A DNA stretch of 46,694 nt from Chloroflexota bacterium (lineage in GTDB: Bacteria > Chloroflexota > Dehalococcoidia > UBA2979). Shown piece by piece: positions 33,742-42,080 of this stretch; position 1 is the first letter of the stretch; each line of letters opens with the position of its first letter. A program made the position numbers and the translations under genes. The notes beneath the pieces were generated by a model, which was not told where the DNA came from, searched no databases, and was given only the letters and a program-made list of their open reading frames with translations. The stretch spans positions 153,977-200,670 of the forward strand of contig CANKAU010000001.1 of NCBI GenBank assembly GCA_947479915.1, given 5' to 3'.

Positions 33742-34809
33742 GTGCGCATCGCTGTGTTGCCCGGTGACGGCATCGGCCCCGAGATCATGGACGCGACGAT
33801 CGCCGTCCTCGACGCGGCCGACGCGAAGCACGGCCTTGGCCTGACGTACGAGCGCCACGACATCGGCTTCGTCACGCTGAACACGATCGGCACCACGCTC
33901 ACGGACGCCGTCGTCGAGGCGGCCCGCGCCGCAGACGGCATCGTCCTCGGGCCGGTGTCGCACCAGGACTACCCGCCGCGCGCGCAGGGCGGACGCAACC
34001 CCTCGGGCGATCTGCGCATCGCCCTCGACCTCTGGGCGAACATCCGCCCGGCCCGGTCGCGCGAGGGCATACCACATTACGGCCGCACCCCGATGGACCT
34101 GGTGATCGTGCGCGAGAACACCGAGGGCTTCTACGCGGACCGCAACATGTTCCAGGGCATCGGCGAGTTCATGCCGACCCCGGACGTTGCGCTGGCCGTG
34201 CGCAAGATCACTGCACAGGCGTCCTCGCGCATTGCGCGCGCGGCGTTCGAGCTCGCAGAGACGCGCAACAAACGGGTGACCGCCGTCCACAAGTCCAACG
34301 TGCTGCACGTCACCGAGGGCCTGTTCCTCGCCGAGGTGCGGAAGGTCGCCGCGCAGCACCCTGACGTGGCGTACGAGGAGCAACTGGTCGACTCGATGGC
34401 CGCGCTGCTGGTGCGTCAGGCGGATCACTACGACGTGGTCGTCACCACCAACATGTACGGCGACATCCTGTCCGACGAGGCGTCCGAGCTGTCGGGCAGC
34501 CTCGGCCTCGCGGCGTCGATCAACGCGAGCGACGAGCACTGCATGGCGCAGGCGCAGCACGGCTCCGCACCCGACATCGCCGGGCAGGATGTCGCCAACC
34601 CGACGTCGCTGATTCTCTCCGCCGCGATGATGCTCGGCTGGCTCGCGCGCAAGCACGGTAACCCCGCCTTCGCTGAGGCCGAGCGCACCATCGACACCGT
34701 CGTGAACGCGATGATCACGGACCCGGCCACGCGCACGCGCGACCTCGGCGGGCCGCTGGGCACGACGGCGTTTACCGCCGCGGTGTGCGACCGCATCCGG
34801 CAGGCCTGA
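33742..34809 (+). CDS. Isocitrate/isopropylmalate-type dehydrogenase family protein
   Basis: NAD-dependent decarboxylating beta-hydroxyacid dehydrogenase, 355 residues, GTG start. GDGIGPE (8-14) marks the family start. DLVIVRENTEGFYADRN is the substrate-binding loop, HKSNVLHVTEGLF holds the catalytic Lys, and NMYGDILSDEASELSGSLGL supplies the metal-binding aspartates. HGSAPDIAGQDVANPTSLIL is the NAD-site motif; its pattern indicates NAD rather than NADP. The loop sequence does not decide between isopropylmalate, isocitrate, tartrate or D-malate. No leucine-synthesis genes are adjacent and the neighbours are catabolic, so a tartrate/malate-like substrate is at least as likely as leucine synthesis. 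Confidence 0.88.
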   Translation: MRIAVLPGDGIGPEIMDATIAVLDAADAKHGLGLTYERHDIGFVTLNTIGTTLTDAVVEAARAADGIVLGPVSHQDYPPRAQGGRNPSGDLRIALDLWANIRPARSREGIPHYGRTPMDLVIVRENTEGFYADRNMFQGIGEFMPTPDVALAVRKITAQASSRIARAAFELAETRNKRVTAVHKSNVLHVTEGLFLAEVRKVAAQHPDVAYEEQLVDSMAALLVRQADHYDVVVTTNMYGDILSDEASELSGSLGLAASINASDEHCMAQAQHGSAPDIAGQDVANPTSLILSAAMMLGWLARKHGNPAFAEAERTIDTVVNAMITDPATRTRDLGGPLGTTAFTAAVCDRIRQA

Positions 34810-34812
34810 CGC

Positions 34813-35097
34813 GTGGAGGACTACACGCTCGCTGACGCCCGCTCCACGCTGATCGCGCTGCAGGACCTGGCGCCGGACGGCCTGCGCCTGCCGCTGTCCG
34901 AGGATGACCTTGCCGCGGTGCAGGCCGCCGGAGTCGAGGTGAAGAGCCACGTGCAGGGGCTCCTCGACTTCCCGACGGAGATCGACGGCGTGCCGGCGTA
35001 CTGGTGCTGGCAGGTCGGCGAGGGCGACATCGCGTGGTGGCACCCGCGCGACACCGGCTTCGCGGGACGACGACCGATCGAGGCGTGGCGCCGCTAG
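34813..35097 (+). CDS. DUF2203-like small protein
   Basis: Ninety-four residues, GTG start three bases after the previous stop, so it is translationally coupled to the dehydrogenase. The C-terminal half, VQGLLDFPTEIDGVPAYWCW with GEGDIAWWHPRDTGFAGRRP, is the hallmark of DUF2203. The N-terminal helical part (YTLADARSTLIALQDLA) is shorter than in most members, which are about 120 residues. Function of the family is unknown. A length of 94 residues could reflect a natural short form, not a truncation, because the frame is intact. Confidence 0.75.
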   Translation: MEDYTLADARSTLIALQDLAPDGLRLPLSEDDLAAVQAAGVEVKSHVQGLLDFPTEIDGVPAYWCWQVGEGDIAWWHPRDTGFAGRRPIEAWRR

Positions 35098-35187
35098 GCA
35101 CCTCGTCCGTGCAGCCTCTGTTCGGCAAGCCGCGGGTGTGCGAGGCTGCGGCGCACGGGACGGTACCCGTGACCTAGAGGAGACGAC

Positions 35188-36132
35188 ATGGCAACCATCC
35201 AGACGGCGCGCGGGCCCATCGACGCTTCCGAGCTCGGCTTCACGATCAGTCACGAGCACGTGCTGACCAGCCAGGGCCAGGACTGGAAGCACTACCCGTG
35301 GATGTTCGACCACGAGGCCACGCGCCGCGTTGCGGTTCAGTCGCTCCTCGAAGCGAAGGCCGCCGGGGTGAACGCGTTCATCGACCTGACCACGCCGGAC
35401 CTCGGTCGCGACATCGAGTTCTTCAAGGCCGTGGCGATCGAGGCGGCGTATCACATCGTCTGCGCCACCGGCATCTGGCGTGACGTCCCGCGCTCCTTCG
35501 CCGTGCGCGACATCGACGCGAGCGCGGACATCTTCGTCCGCGAGATCGAGGTTGGGATCGAGGACTCCGGCGTGAAGGCCGGCGTGATCAAGGTCGCGAA
35601 CGACGAGAACGAACTGACCCCGGCGCACCTCAACGTGCTGCGCGCCGCCGCGCGCGCCTCGAACCGCACCGGCTGCCCGATCAGCACGCACCACTGGGCC
35701 GTCGGTGAGCAGGGCCGCGAGCAGATCCGCATCTTCAAGGAAGAGGGCGTGCAGATGGACCGCGTGTGCATCGGTCACACGGCGGACACCACCGACCTCG
35801 GCTACATCGAGTGGCTCTTCAACCAGGGCGTGTACGTGTCCATGGACCGCTACACCCCGAACGCGCGCACGGTCTCGTGGCAGCAGCGCAACGAGTCCGT
35901 GAAGGAGCTCATCAAGCGCGGCTGGGCGAGCAAGATGATGCTGGGTCACGACGGCCACGCGACCTTCCCGTTCAAGAAGGTCGGCGAGGAGCGCGCGGTC
36001 AAGCCGGACGACTCGCTCGTCTTCGTGAAGAACGTCGCGGTACCGGCGCTGCTCGCCGATGGCGTCTCGCAGGACACGATCGACACGATGATGGTGGACG
36101 TGCCGCGGCGGTTCCTGACCGGCGAGGCGTAG
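35188..36132 (+). CDS. Phosphotriesterase-family amidohydrolase
   Basis: Binuclear-metal TIM-barrel hydrolase of 314 residues, from ATG with AGAGGAG about seven bases upstream. Metal ligands are visible: His22 and His24 in ISHEHV, a carboxylated-Lys candidate in VKAGVIKVAND, His in STHHWAV and IGHTADT, and the Asp of LGHDGHATF. This is the set of the PTE/PLL family, which includes lactonases and PhnP-unrelated phosphotriesterases. In a cluster with a cyclase-family hydrolase and CoA-transferase a lactone or amide substrate is more likely than an organophosphate; that is inference. Confidence 0.9.
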   Translation: MATIQTARGPIDASELGFTISHEHVLTSQGQDWKHYPWMFDHEATRRVAVQSLLEAKAAGVNAFIDLTTPDLGRDIEFFKAVAIEAAYHIVCATGIWRDVPRSFAVRDIDASADIFVREIEVGIEDSGVKAGVIKVANDENELTPAHLNVLRAAARASNRTGCPISTHHWAVGEQGREQIRIFKEEGVQMDRVCIGHTADTTDLGYIEWLFNQGVYVSMDRYTPNARTVSWQQRNESVKELIKRGWASKMMLGHDGHATFPFKKVGEERAVKPDDSLVFVKNVAVPALLADGVSQDTIDTMMVDVPRRFLTGEA

Positions 36133-36196
36133 CCTCGACGCTTCGAGGTACATCGACCGACGCGCACAACAGGCACAGACAGACGGGGACCAAGAC

Positions 36197-36967
36197 ATGA
36201 CGACGATCGAGACGCTGCTGGGTGACCTCGCGGCCGGCCGCATCGAGGTGATCGACCTCACCGCGCCGCTCTCCGACAAGACGACGATCATCCAGCTTCC
36301 GCCGCCCTTCGCGAACACCGCCGGGTTCCAGCTGCACGAGATCAGCCGCTACGACGAGCGCGGACCGGCGTGGTACTGGAACAACATCTCGGCCGGTGAG
36401 CACGTGGGCACGCACTTCGACGCGCCCGTGCACTGGATCAGCGGCAAGGACGGCTACGACGTCTCGCAGGTGCCGCCGAAGCAGCTCGTCGGCCCCGTCG
36501 TTGTCATCGACAAGAGCGCGGAGTGCGCCGCCAACCCGGACTACCTCCTCGAGGTCGCGGACATCGAGGCGTGGACCGCCGCGAACGGCCCGCTGCCGGA
36601 GGGTGGCTGGCTGCTGTACCGCACCGGCTGGGACGCGCGGGCGCACGACCAGGCGGCATTCCTCAACGCCAACGAGACCGGCCCGCACACCCCCGGCATG
36701 TCCGTGGCGTGCGCGCAGTGGCTCGCGCAGCAGCCGATCCTCGGCGTGGGCGTGGAGACGGTCGGCACGGACGCCGGTGCGGCGCACTCGTTCGACCCGC
36801 CGTTCCCGTGCCACTCGTTCCTGCTCGGGGCGGGGAAGTACGGACTGACCCAGCTCGCCAACATCGCCAAGCTCCCGACGACGGGCGCGATGCTGGTCGC
36901 CGCGCCGCTGCCGATCGTCGGCGGCTCCGGCAGCCCGGCGCGCATCCTCGCCTTCGTCCCGCGCTAG
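36197..36967 (+). CDS. Cyclase-family hydrolase (kynurenine formamidase/isatin hydrolase type)
   Basis: Metal-dependent amide or lactone hydrolase, 256 residues. The family motif H-x-GTH-x-D-x-P-x-H is present as EHVGTHFDAPVHW (His69, His73, Asp75, His79). ADIEAWTAANGPLPEGGWLL and YRTGWDARA are also typical, as is the late GVGVETVGTDAGAAHSF. Known members are kynurenine formamidase and isatin hydrolase; which is closer cannot be read by eye. It follows the phosphotriesterase-like gene by 64 bases and precedes the ThDP gene by 30, with an AAGGAG site between. Confidence 0.88.
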   Translation: MTTIETLLGDLAAGRIEVIDLTAPLSDKTTIIQLPPPFANTAGFQLHEISRYDERGPAWYWNNISAGEHVGTHFDAPVHWISGKDGYDVSQVPPKQLVGPVVVIDKSAECAANPDYLLEVADIEAWTAANGPLPEGGWLLYRTGWDARAHDQAAFLNANETGPHTPGMSVACAQWLAQQPILGVGVETVGTDAGAAHSFDPPFPCHSFLLGAGKYGLTQLANIAKLPTTGAMLVAAPLPIVGGSGSPARILAFVPR

Positions 36968-36997
36968 CAGAAGAGACATAACAAGGAGCAAGGATCG

Positions 36998-38647
36998 ATG
37001 AACGTCGCCGAGGCAGTAGGGCAGACGCTGGCACTCCTCGGCGTGCAGCACGTCTTCGGTCTGGTCGGCAGCGGCAACTTCCACGTGACCAACACGCTGG
37101 TCGCGCGTGGCGCACGCTTCGTCGCCGCCCGGCACGAGGGCGCGGCGGTGTCGATGGCAGACGGCTACGCGCGCGTCAGCGGGGACGTGGGCGTCGCGTC
37201 GGTCCATCAGGGCCCCGGCCTCACCAACACGCTCACAGCGCTCACCGAGGCGGCCAAGAGCCGCACGCCGCTGCTGCTGCTGGCCGCGGACACCGCGGCG
37301 TCAGCCCTCCGCTCCAACTTCCGCATCGAGCAGGACGCCCTCGTGCGGTCCGTGGGCGCCGTGGCGGAGCGCCTGCACGGGCCGGAGACGGCCGTCGCGG
37401 ACACGATCCGCGCCTTCCGACGCGCACAGGTCGAGCGACGGACCGTCGTGCTGATGATGCCGCTGGACGTGCAGGCCGCCGAGTGCGCTCCGCCGCACCA
37501 CCCAATCCCTGACGCGCCCTTCATCCGCCCGACGCGTCCCTCCGACGAGGCGATCGCTGAGGCGGCAGACGTGCTGGCCGGCGCTCAGCGGCCCGTCATC
37601 ATCGCGGGACGGGGTGCGGTGGTCGCAGAGGCGGGGGAGGCGCTGGAGCGCCTGGGAGACCTCGTAGGGGCCGTCCTGGCGACCACGGCGAACGCGAATG
37701 GGCTCTTCCGCCACAACGAGTGGTCGGTGGGCATCTCCGGCGGGTTCGCCTCGCCCGGCGCTGCTGAGCTCATCGCGGAGGCGGACGTCATCGTGGGCGT
37801 CGGCGCGGCACTGAACATGTGGACCACGAGGCACGGCCGCCTCGTCGGCTCGCACGCGACCGTCATCCAGATCGACGATGCTTCGGACGCGATGGGCGCG
37901 CACCACCGCGTGGACGTCGCGGTGCTCGGCGACGCTGCCGAGGCCGCCCGCGCGCTCTGCGATGCCTTCCAACTGGAGCGACCTCGACCGATCGGGGGGC
38001 GCACGCCCGCGACGGCCCGGCGAATCCACGTCGGTGGCTGGCACACGACCGACTACGCGGACGCCGGCACTCCGACCCACATCGACCCTCGGACGCTCAG
38101 TCTGGTGCTGGACGAAATCCTGCCTAATGAACGCACCGTAGCGATCGATTCTGGTCACTTCATGGGCTACCCCGCGATGTACCTGCAGGTTCCGGACGAG
38201 CGCGGCTTCGTGTTCACACAGGCGTTCCAGGCGGTCGGCCTCGGACTCGGGAGCGCAATCGGAGCGGCGCTGGCTGAGCCTGATCGACTAACCGTCGCGG
38301 CGCTCGGCGACGGCGGAGCGATGCTCTCCCTGCAGGAGCTGGACACCGTGGCGCGCCTCGGGCTGCGCATGGCGATCGTCGTGTACAACGATTCCGCCTA
38401 CGGGGCGGAGGTGCACCACTTCGGCCCGCACGGACACCCGGTGGATTTGGTGCAGTTCCCGGACGTCGACTTCGCCGCCTATGCACGCGCCGCCGGGTTG
38501 CAGGGGGTCACCGTGCGCCACACGGACGACCTTGCCGCGGTACGCGAGTGGGTCGCCAGCGGCATGTCGCCGGCGCTGCTCATCGACGCGCGCGTGGTGC
38601 CGACGGTCGTCGCCGAGTGGCTGGAAGAGGCGTTCCGAGGCCACTAG
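36998..38647 (+). CDS. Thiamine-diphosphate-dependent enzyme (acetolactate synthase/decarboxylase-like)
   Basis: ThDP enzyme of 549 residues with the three-domain plan of acetolactate synthase and benzoylformate decarboxylase. The Pyr domain carries the activating Glu47 in RHEGAAVSMADGYAR and the early LLGVQHVFGLVGSG. A central domain with Rossmann-like GRGAV lies around 205. The PP domain has ALGDGGAMLSLQELDTVARL and VVYNDSAYGAE, the GDG-to-N motif that binds Mg-ThDP. The central FAD-binding residues of true acetolactate synthase are not evident, and no small subunit follows. A 2-keto acid decarboxylase or carboligase in the local catabolic pathway is the likely role; substrate not defined. 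Confidence 0.88.
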   Translation: MNVAEAVGQTLALLGVQHVFGLVGSGNFHVTNTLVARGARFVAARHEGAAVSMADGYARVSGDVGVASVHQGPGLTNTLTALTEAAKSRTPLLLLAADTAASALRSNFRIEQDALVRSVGAVAERLHGPETAVADTIRAFRRAQVERRTVVLMMPLDVQAAECAPPHHPIPDAPFIRPTRPSDEAIAEAADVLAGAQRPVIIAGRGAVVAEAGEALERLGDLVGAVLATTANANGLFRHNEWSVGISGGFASPGAAELIAEADVIVGVGAALNMWTTRHGRLVGSHATVIQIDDASDAMGAHHRVDVAVLGDAAEAARALCDAFQLERPRPIGGRTPATARRIHVGGWHTTDYADAGTPTHIDPRTLSLVLDEILPNERTVAIDSGHFMGYPAMYLQVPDERGFVFTQAFQAVGLGLGSAIGAALAEPDRLTVAALGDGGAMLSLQELDTVARLGLRMAIVVYNDSAYGAEVHHFGPHGHPVDLVQFPDVDFAAYARAAGLQGVTVRHTDDLAAVREWVASGMSPALLIDARVVPTVVAEWLEEAFRGH

Positions 38648-38664
38648 GCCGTCCGCGCGGGTAG

Positions 38665-38670
38665 TACGCT
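38665..38670 (+). promoter_or_regulatory. Candidate -10 hexamer TACGCT
   Basis: GGTAGTACGCTGG lies 72 bases before the ATG at 38743 and just after the ThDP gene. One of five copies before genes. Confidence 0.35.
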
Positions 38671-38742
38671 GGTTGCCTCGAACCTGGCTCCAGCACCGTC
38701 GATGTCCGGCGCAGCGGCATCCGGCTCACCGGGCACCCACCG

Positions 38743-39465
38743 ATGAAGCGCTATCTCCTCGTCCCGTCCGCCCCCAGCACCGTACCGCCCCTCGTGGAGC
38801 GCGCGCGGCAACTGGCGTTCGAGGATCGCAACGTCACCTTCGTACTGCTGACCCCGCGCCCAACCGGGGTCGACGACCGACACGTCGCCGACCACCTCGC
38901 CGCGACCGAGGAAGTCCTGGCGCTGGCGCAGTTGCGCCGTCGCGGGCTGCGCGTGGAGCGCACCGCCATCGGGGACGCCTCGCCTATCTGGGCCGTCGAG
39001 GACGAGTTGCGGGTCCACCCCCACGCCTACGACGCCGTCGCGCTGGCCTCGAGGGTGCCGCGCGTGCGCTCGCGCCTGCTGGGGCGCGACGACCAATCAC
39101 GCGCGCGGGCGCTGCCGCTGCCAGTCATCCCGGTCTTCGACGGCCCCGCTGACCACCTGCCGCGACCGCTCACCGAGCACGCGCACCGGGCCGCCAGGCT
39201 CCCCGGCGCGTTTCTCGGCCTGGTCGCTCGCGCGCTGAAGCGGCCGATCTTCGGGCTGTTCGTGCTGATGCTGCCCGCGCTGATCTACCTCAGCGCCGGG
39301 CTCGCGCTGGCGCTGCTGGTGAACCGCGCGTTCCTCATCACCGAGGGGATCGCACTCGTGCTGTACACCTCGATGATCGTCGGCCTCGTGGTCATCGAAC
39401 GGACCGAAGCCGCCCCGGCGCGCGCTCCCGACGAGGACCGCGAGCGCGCCGACAGCCGGCACTAG
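38743..39465 (+). CDS. USP-like alpha/beta domain fused to a two-helix membrane anchor
   Basis: Protein of 240 residues, not assigned to a named family. The first ~135 residues look like a nucleotide-binding alpha/beta fold: MKRYLLVPSAPSTVPPLVER, NVTFVLLTPR and the late YDAVALASRVPRVRSRLLG resemble universal-stress-protein strands. The C-terminal ~70 residues hold two hydrophobic helices (FGLFVLMLPALIYLSAGLAL and ITEGIALVLYTSMIVGLVVI) and an acidic/basic tail. A USP sensor attached to the membrane is a plausible reading (inference). It is separated from the preceding gene by 95 bases and ends at a 12-bp hairpin facing the molybdenum-enzyme gene. Confidence 0.65.
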   Translation: MKRYLLVPSAPSTVPPLVERARQLAFEDRNVTFVLLTPRPTGVDDRHVADHLAATEEVLALAQLRRRGLRVERTAIGDASPIWAVEDELRVHPHAYDAVALASRVPRVRSRLLGRDDQSRARALPLPVIPVFDGPADHLPRPLTEHAHRAARLPGAFLGLVARALKRPIFGLFVLMLPALIYLSAGLALALLVNRAFLITEGIALVLYTSMIVGLVVIERTEAAPARAPDEDRERADSRH

Positions 39466-39492
39466 CGACGCAACGACACTGGGGACACACGA

Positions 39493-39520
39493 ACCGAGGC
39501 CCGCTTACGCGGGCCTCGGT
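39493..39520. terminator. Bidirectional perfect hairpin
   Basis: Stem ACCGAGGCCCGC / GCGGGCCTCGGT (12 bp) with loop TTAC between convergent genes; no T-tract on either side. Confidence 0.72.
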
Positions 39521-39556
39521 CGTATCGATCGCAGCGGTTCGCCGCCGAACGGCGGG

Positions 39557-41899
39557 CTAGCTGGCGGCGTCGGCGCCCGCCTGCTTCGCCATGAGGTGCT
39601 CGAGGATCACGCGCGGCGAGGCGGGCAGCTCGTGCATGCGGACACCAATCGCGTCGTAGAGCGCGTTGGCGATCGCCGCCAGCGGCGGGACGATTGCGCA
39701 CTCACCGACACCGCGGACGCCCAGCGGGTGGCCGGGGTGCGGCACCTCGACGACGATCGTCTCGATGTTCGGCGTGTCCAGAGTGGTGGGCATGCGGTAG
39801 TCCAGCAGGCTGCCGTTCCGCAGCACGCCGCTGGCGTCGTAGAAGTACTCCTCCGAGAGCGCCATGCCGATGCCCTGGACCGCGCCGCCCTGCATCTGCC
39901 CCTCGACGTAGGCAGGGTGCAGCGCCGTGCCGACGTCCTGCACGCAGGTGTAGCGCAGCACCGTCACCTTGCCAGTGTCCGGGTCGACCTCGACGTCAAC
40001 GATGTGCCCACCGTACGTCGCCGCACCGGTGGCGCCGCCGAGGTCGACGTGGCCGCTGATGTAGCCGCCCGTCGCCTGCTGGCGTCCCGCAAGCTCCTTG
40101 AACGTCATCGAACGCGCCTCGCCGACGGTCGTGCTCATGACACCAGTCTTGGAGTCGTAGTTGACGTCCTTCGGCTCCACGCCCCAGATGCCTGCGGCGC
40201 GCGCCGTCATGCGGTCGCGGATCTGCTCCGCGGCGTGCAGGACGCTCGCGGAGATACCGGAGCCGGTGCCACTGCCGGCGGTGAGGCCGGAGAAGCCGAT
40301 GCCGTCCGTGTCGCCGTAACGCGGCGTCACGTCCTCGTACGCGATGCCGAGCACCTCGGCCATGACCTGCGCCTCAACGGCGCGGAGGCCACCGATGTCG
40401 ACGGCCCCCGTCGTAAGGATCACTCGACCGTCGTTGTTCACGGTGGCGTTGACGGCGTGGACGCCGCTATTCGCGCCCCAGAAGCCGAGGGCGACGCCGC
40501 GGCCGCGCCACGGGCCGCTCAGCTCGGAGCGGTAGTGCGGGCTCTCAATGACGGCGCGCATGACGGCCTGGTTGCCCGTGATGCCGACCTTCGTGCCGTT
40601 CGGGCGCTGCGTGCCTTCGACGGCGGCGTTGCGCTCGCGCAGCTCCATCGGCTCGATCTCGAGCTTCTCGGCGAGCTCGTCCATGAGCGACTCGATCGCG
40701 TAGTTCGGGCCAGGCGCGCCGGGGGCGCGGTAGGCCGCGTTGCGCGGTCGGTTCACCAGGATGTCGTAGCCGTCCATGCGAACGTTCGGGATGTTGTACG
40801 CGGCGAACGAAGTGTTCAGGCCGCCGCCAACGGGCGCGCCGGGGAAGCCGCCGGCCTCGTAGTACATGCGCGACTGCACGGCGGTGATGGTGCCGTCCTT
40901 CTTCGCGCCGATCTTGCCCCACGTGTAGACGCCGGCGGCGGGACCGGAAGCCTGGATGACCTCCTGGCGCGTCATGGTGAGCTGCACCGGGCGGCGCGCC
41001 TTCTTCGCGAGGAGCGCGGCGATCGGCTCGCAGTAGATGCGGTTCTTACCACCGAAGCCGCCGCCGATCTCCATCGGCGTCACGTTGATCAGGCTGGCCG
41101 GCATCTCGAGGATGATCGCCAGCGGGTCGCGCACGGCGGCGAAGATGCCCTGGCTGCTGCTCCAGATCTGCAGGCTGCCGTCAGCGCTCCAGTCGGCGGT
41201 CGCGGTGTGCGGCTCCAGGTAGCCCTGGTGCGCGGTGTCGTTGTGGAACTCGCCCTCGACGATCACGTCCGCCTCGGCGAACCCTGCGTTGATGTCGCCC
41301 AGCGTGGAGATGAGGTGGGAGGCCACATTGGACGGAGCATCGCTCGCGCCGATCAGCGTGACACCCTCGGCCATGCCGTTCTCGTCGGCCTCACCCGTGA
41401 CGCTGCCCGTGGGCTCCTGCGTGCGGATCTGCGGGTGAATGATCGGGGCGCCCGGCTTGATCGCGTCGTACGCGGTCATCACCGGCGGCAGCACCTCGTA
41501 CTCGACCTCGATCAGGTCGAGCGCATCCTCCGCGATGTGCCAGCTCGTCGCGGCGACGGCGGCGACGGGGTGGCCGAAGAAGACCGCCTTGTCGATCGCC
41601 ATGAAGTTGCCGATGAGGTAGCGGCGCTCGATGCGGCCGGGGCCCGACGGCACCAGCGTGTCGTTCGCATTCGGGAAGTCCGCGCCCGTGACCACGCCGA
41701 GCACACCCGGCAGCGCGAGCGCCTTCGAGTAGTCGATCTTCTTGATGATCGCGTGGGCGTGGGGACTGGTCTTCAGGCGCGCGTAGCCCATGCCCGGGAT
41801 CTTGATGTCCGCGCCGAAGGCGGCGTGCCCGGTCACCTTGTCGACACCATCGGGACGGATCGGGCTGAGGCCAATGACTCGGTAATCAGTCGTCGTCAT
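39557..41899 (-). CDS. Xanthine dehydrogenase-family molybdopterin-binding large subunit
   Basis: Molybdenum hydroxylase catalytic subunit, 780 residues from the ATG at 41899 (AGGAG upstream; the longer frame to 42025 is Arg/Ser-rich and not family-like). The N-terminal domain starts GVDKVTGHAAFGADIKIPGM. MEIGGGFGGK (Gly279-Lys285) and GVRGVGECAIVPP with the catalytic Glu near 733 are the cofactor and active-site motifs. The loop AYRAPGAPG (389-397) is not the Cys loop of true CO dehydrogenase CoxL. The FAD and 2Fe-2S subunits (CoxM/CoxS-like) are not adjacent on either side, so its partners must be elsewhere or the gene is an orphan. Substrate may be an aldehyde or N-heterocycle. Confidence 0.92.
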   Translation of the reverse strand: MTTTDYRVIGLSPIRPDGVDKVTGHAAFGADIKIPGMGYARLKTSPHAHAIIKKIDYSKALALPGVLGVVTGADFPNANDTLVPSGPGRIERRYLIGNFMAIDKAVFFGHPVAAVAATSWHIAEDALDLIEVEYEVLPPVMTAYDAIKPGAPIIHPQIRTQEPTGSVTGEADENGMAEGVTLIGASDAPSNVASHLISTLGDINAGFAEADVIVEGEFHNDTAHQGYLEPHTATADWSADGSLQIWSSSQGIFAAVRDPLAIILEMPASLINVTPMEIGGGFGGKNRIYCEPIAALLAKKARRPVQLTMTRQEVIQASGPAAGVYTWGKIGAKKDGTITAVQSRMYYEAGGFPGAPVGGGLNTSFAAYNIPNVRMDGYDILVNRPRNAAYRAPGAPGPNYAIESLMDELAEKLEIEPMELRERNAAVEGTQRPNGTKVGITGNQAVMRAVIESPHYRSELSGPWRGRGVALGFWGANSGVHAVNATVNNDGRVILTTGAVDIGGLRAVEAQVMAEVLGIAYEDVTPRYGDTDGIGFSGLTAGSGTGSGISASVLHAAEQIRDRMTARAAGIWGVEPKDVNYDSKTGVMSTTVGEARSMTFKELAGRQQATGGYISGHVDLGGATGAATYGGHIVDVEVDPDTGKVTVLRYTCVQDVGTALHPAYVEGQMQGGAVQGIGMALSEEYFYDASGVLRNGSLLDYRMPTTLDTPNIETIVVEVPHPGHPLGVRGVGECAIVPPLAAIANALYDAIGVRMHELPASPRVILEHLMAKQAGADAAS

Positions 41900-42080
41900 G
41901 TGAGTGCTTTCTCCTGCGCGCGCTTGTGCAAACCGCTGGCAGCGTACCGCAAGCCGAGGCGATACGGAACGTTTCACCGTTCTCTCCAACACTGAGGTTG
42001 CAGGGTCGTTCGCACGCAACAACAATCAAGGACAACGTGCGCACGCCGCCTCGGGCCTGCCTCGTCGAATAGGAGCACCT

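Noticed and set aside
32857-36318. 1153-codon minus-strand frame opposite the catabolic cluster
   Set aside because: Antisense shadow over four well-supported plus-strand genes; low-complexity Arg/Val/His composition and no motif.
39596-41995. 799-codon plus-strand frame opposite the molybdenum hydroxylase
   Set aside because: Shadow of a confidently identified gene with catalytic motifs on the other strand.
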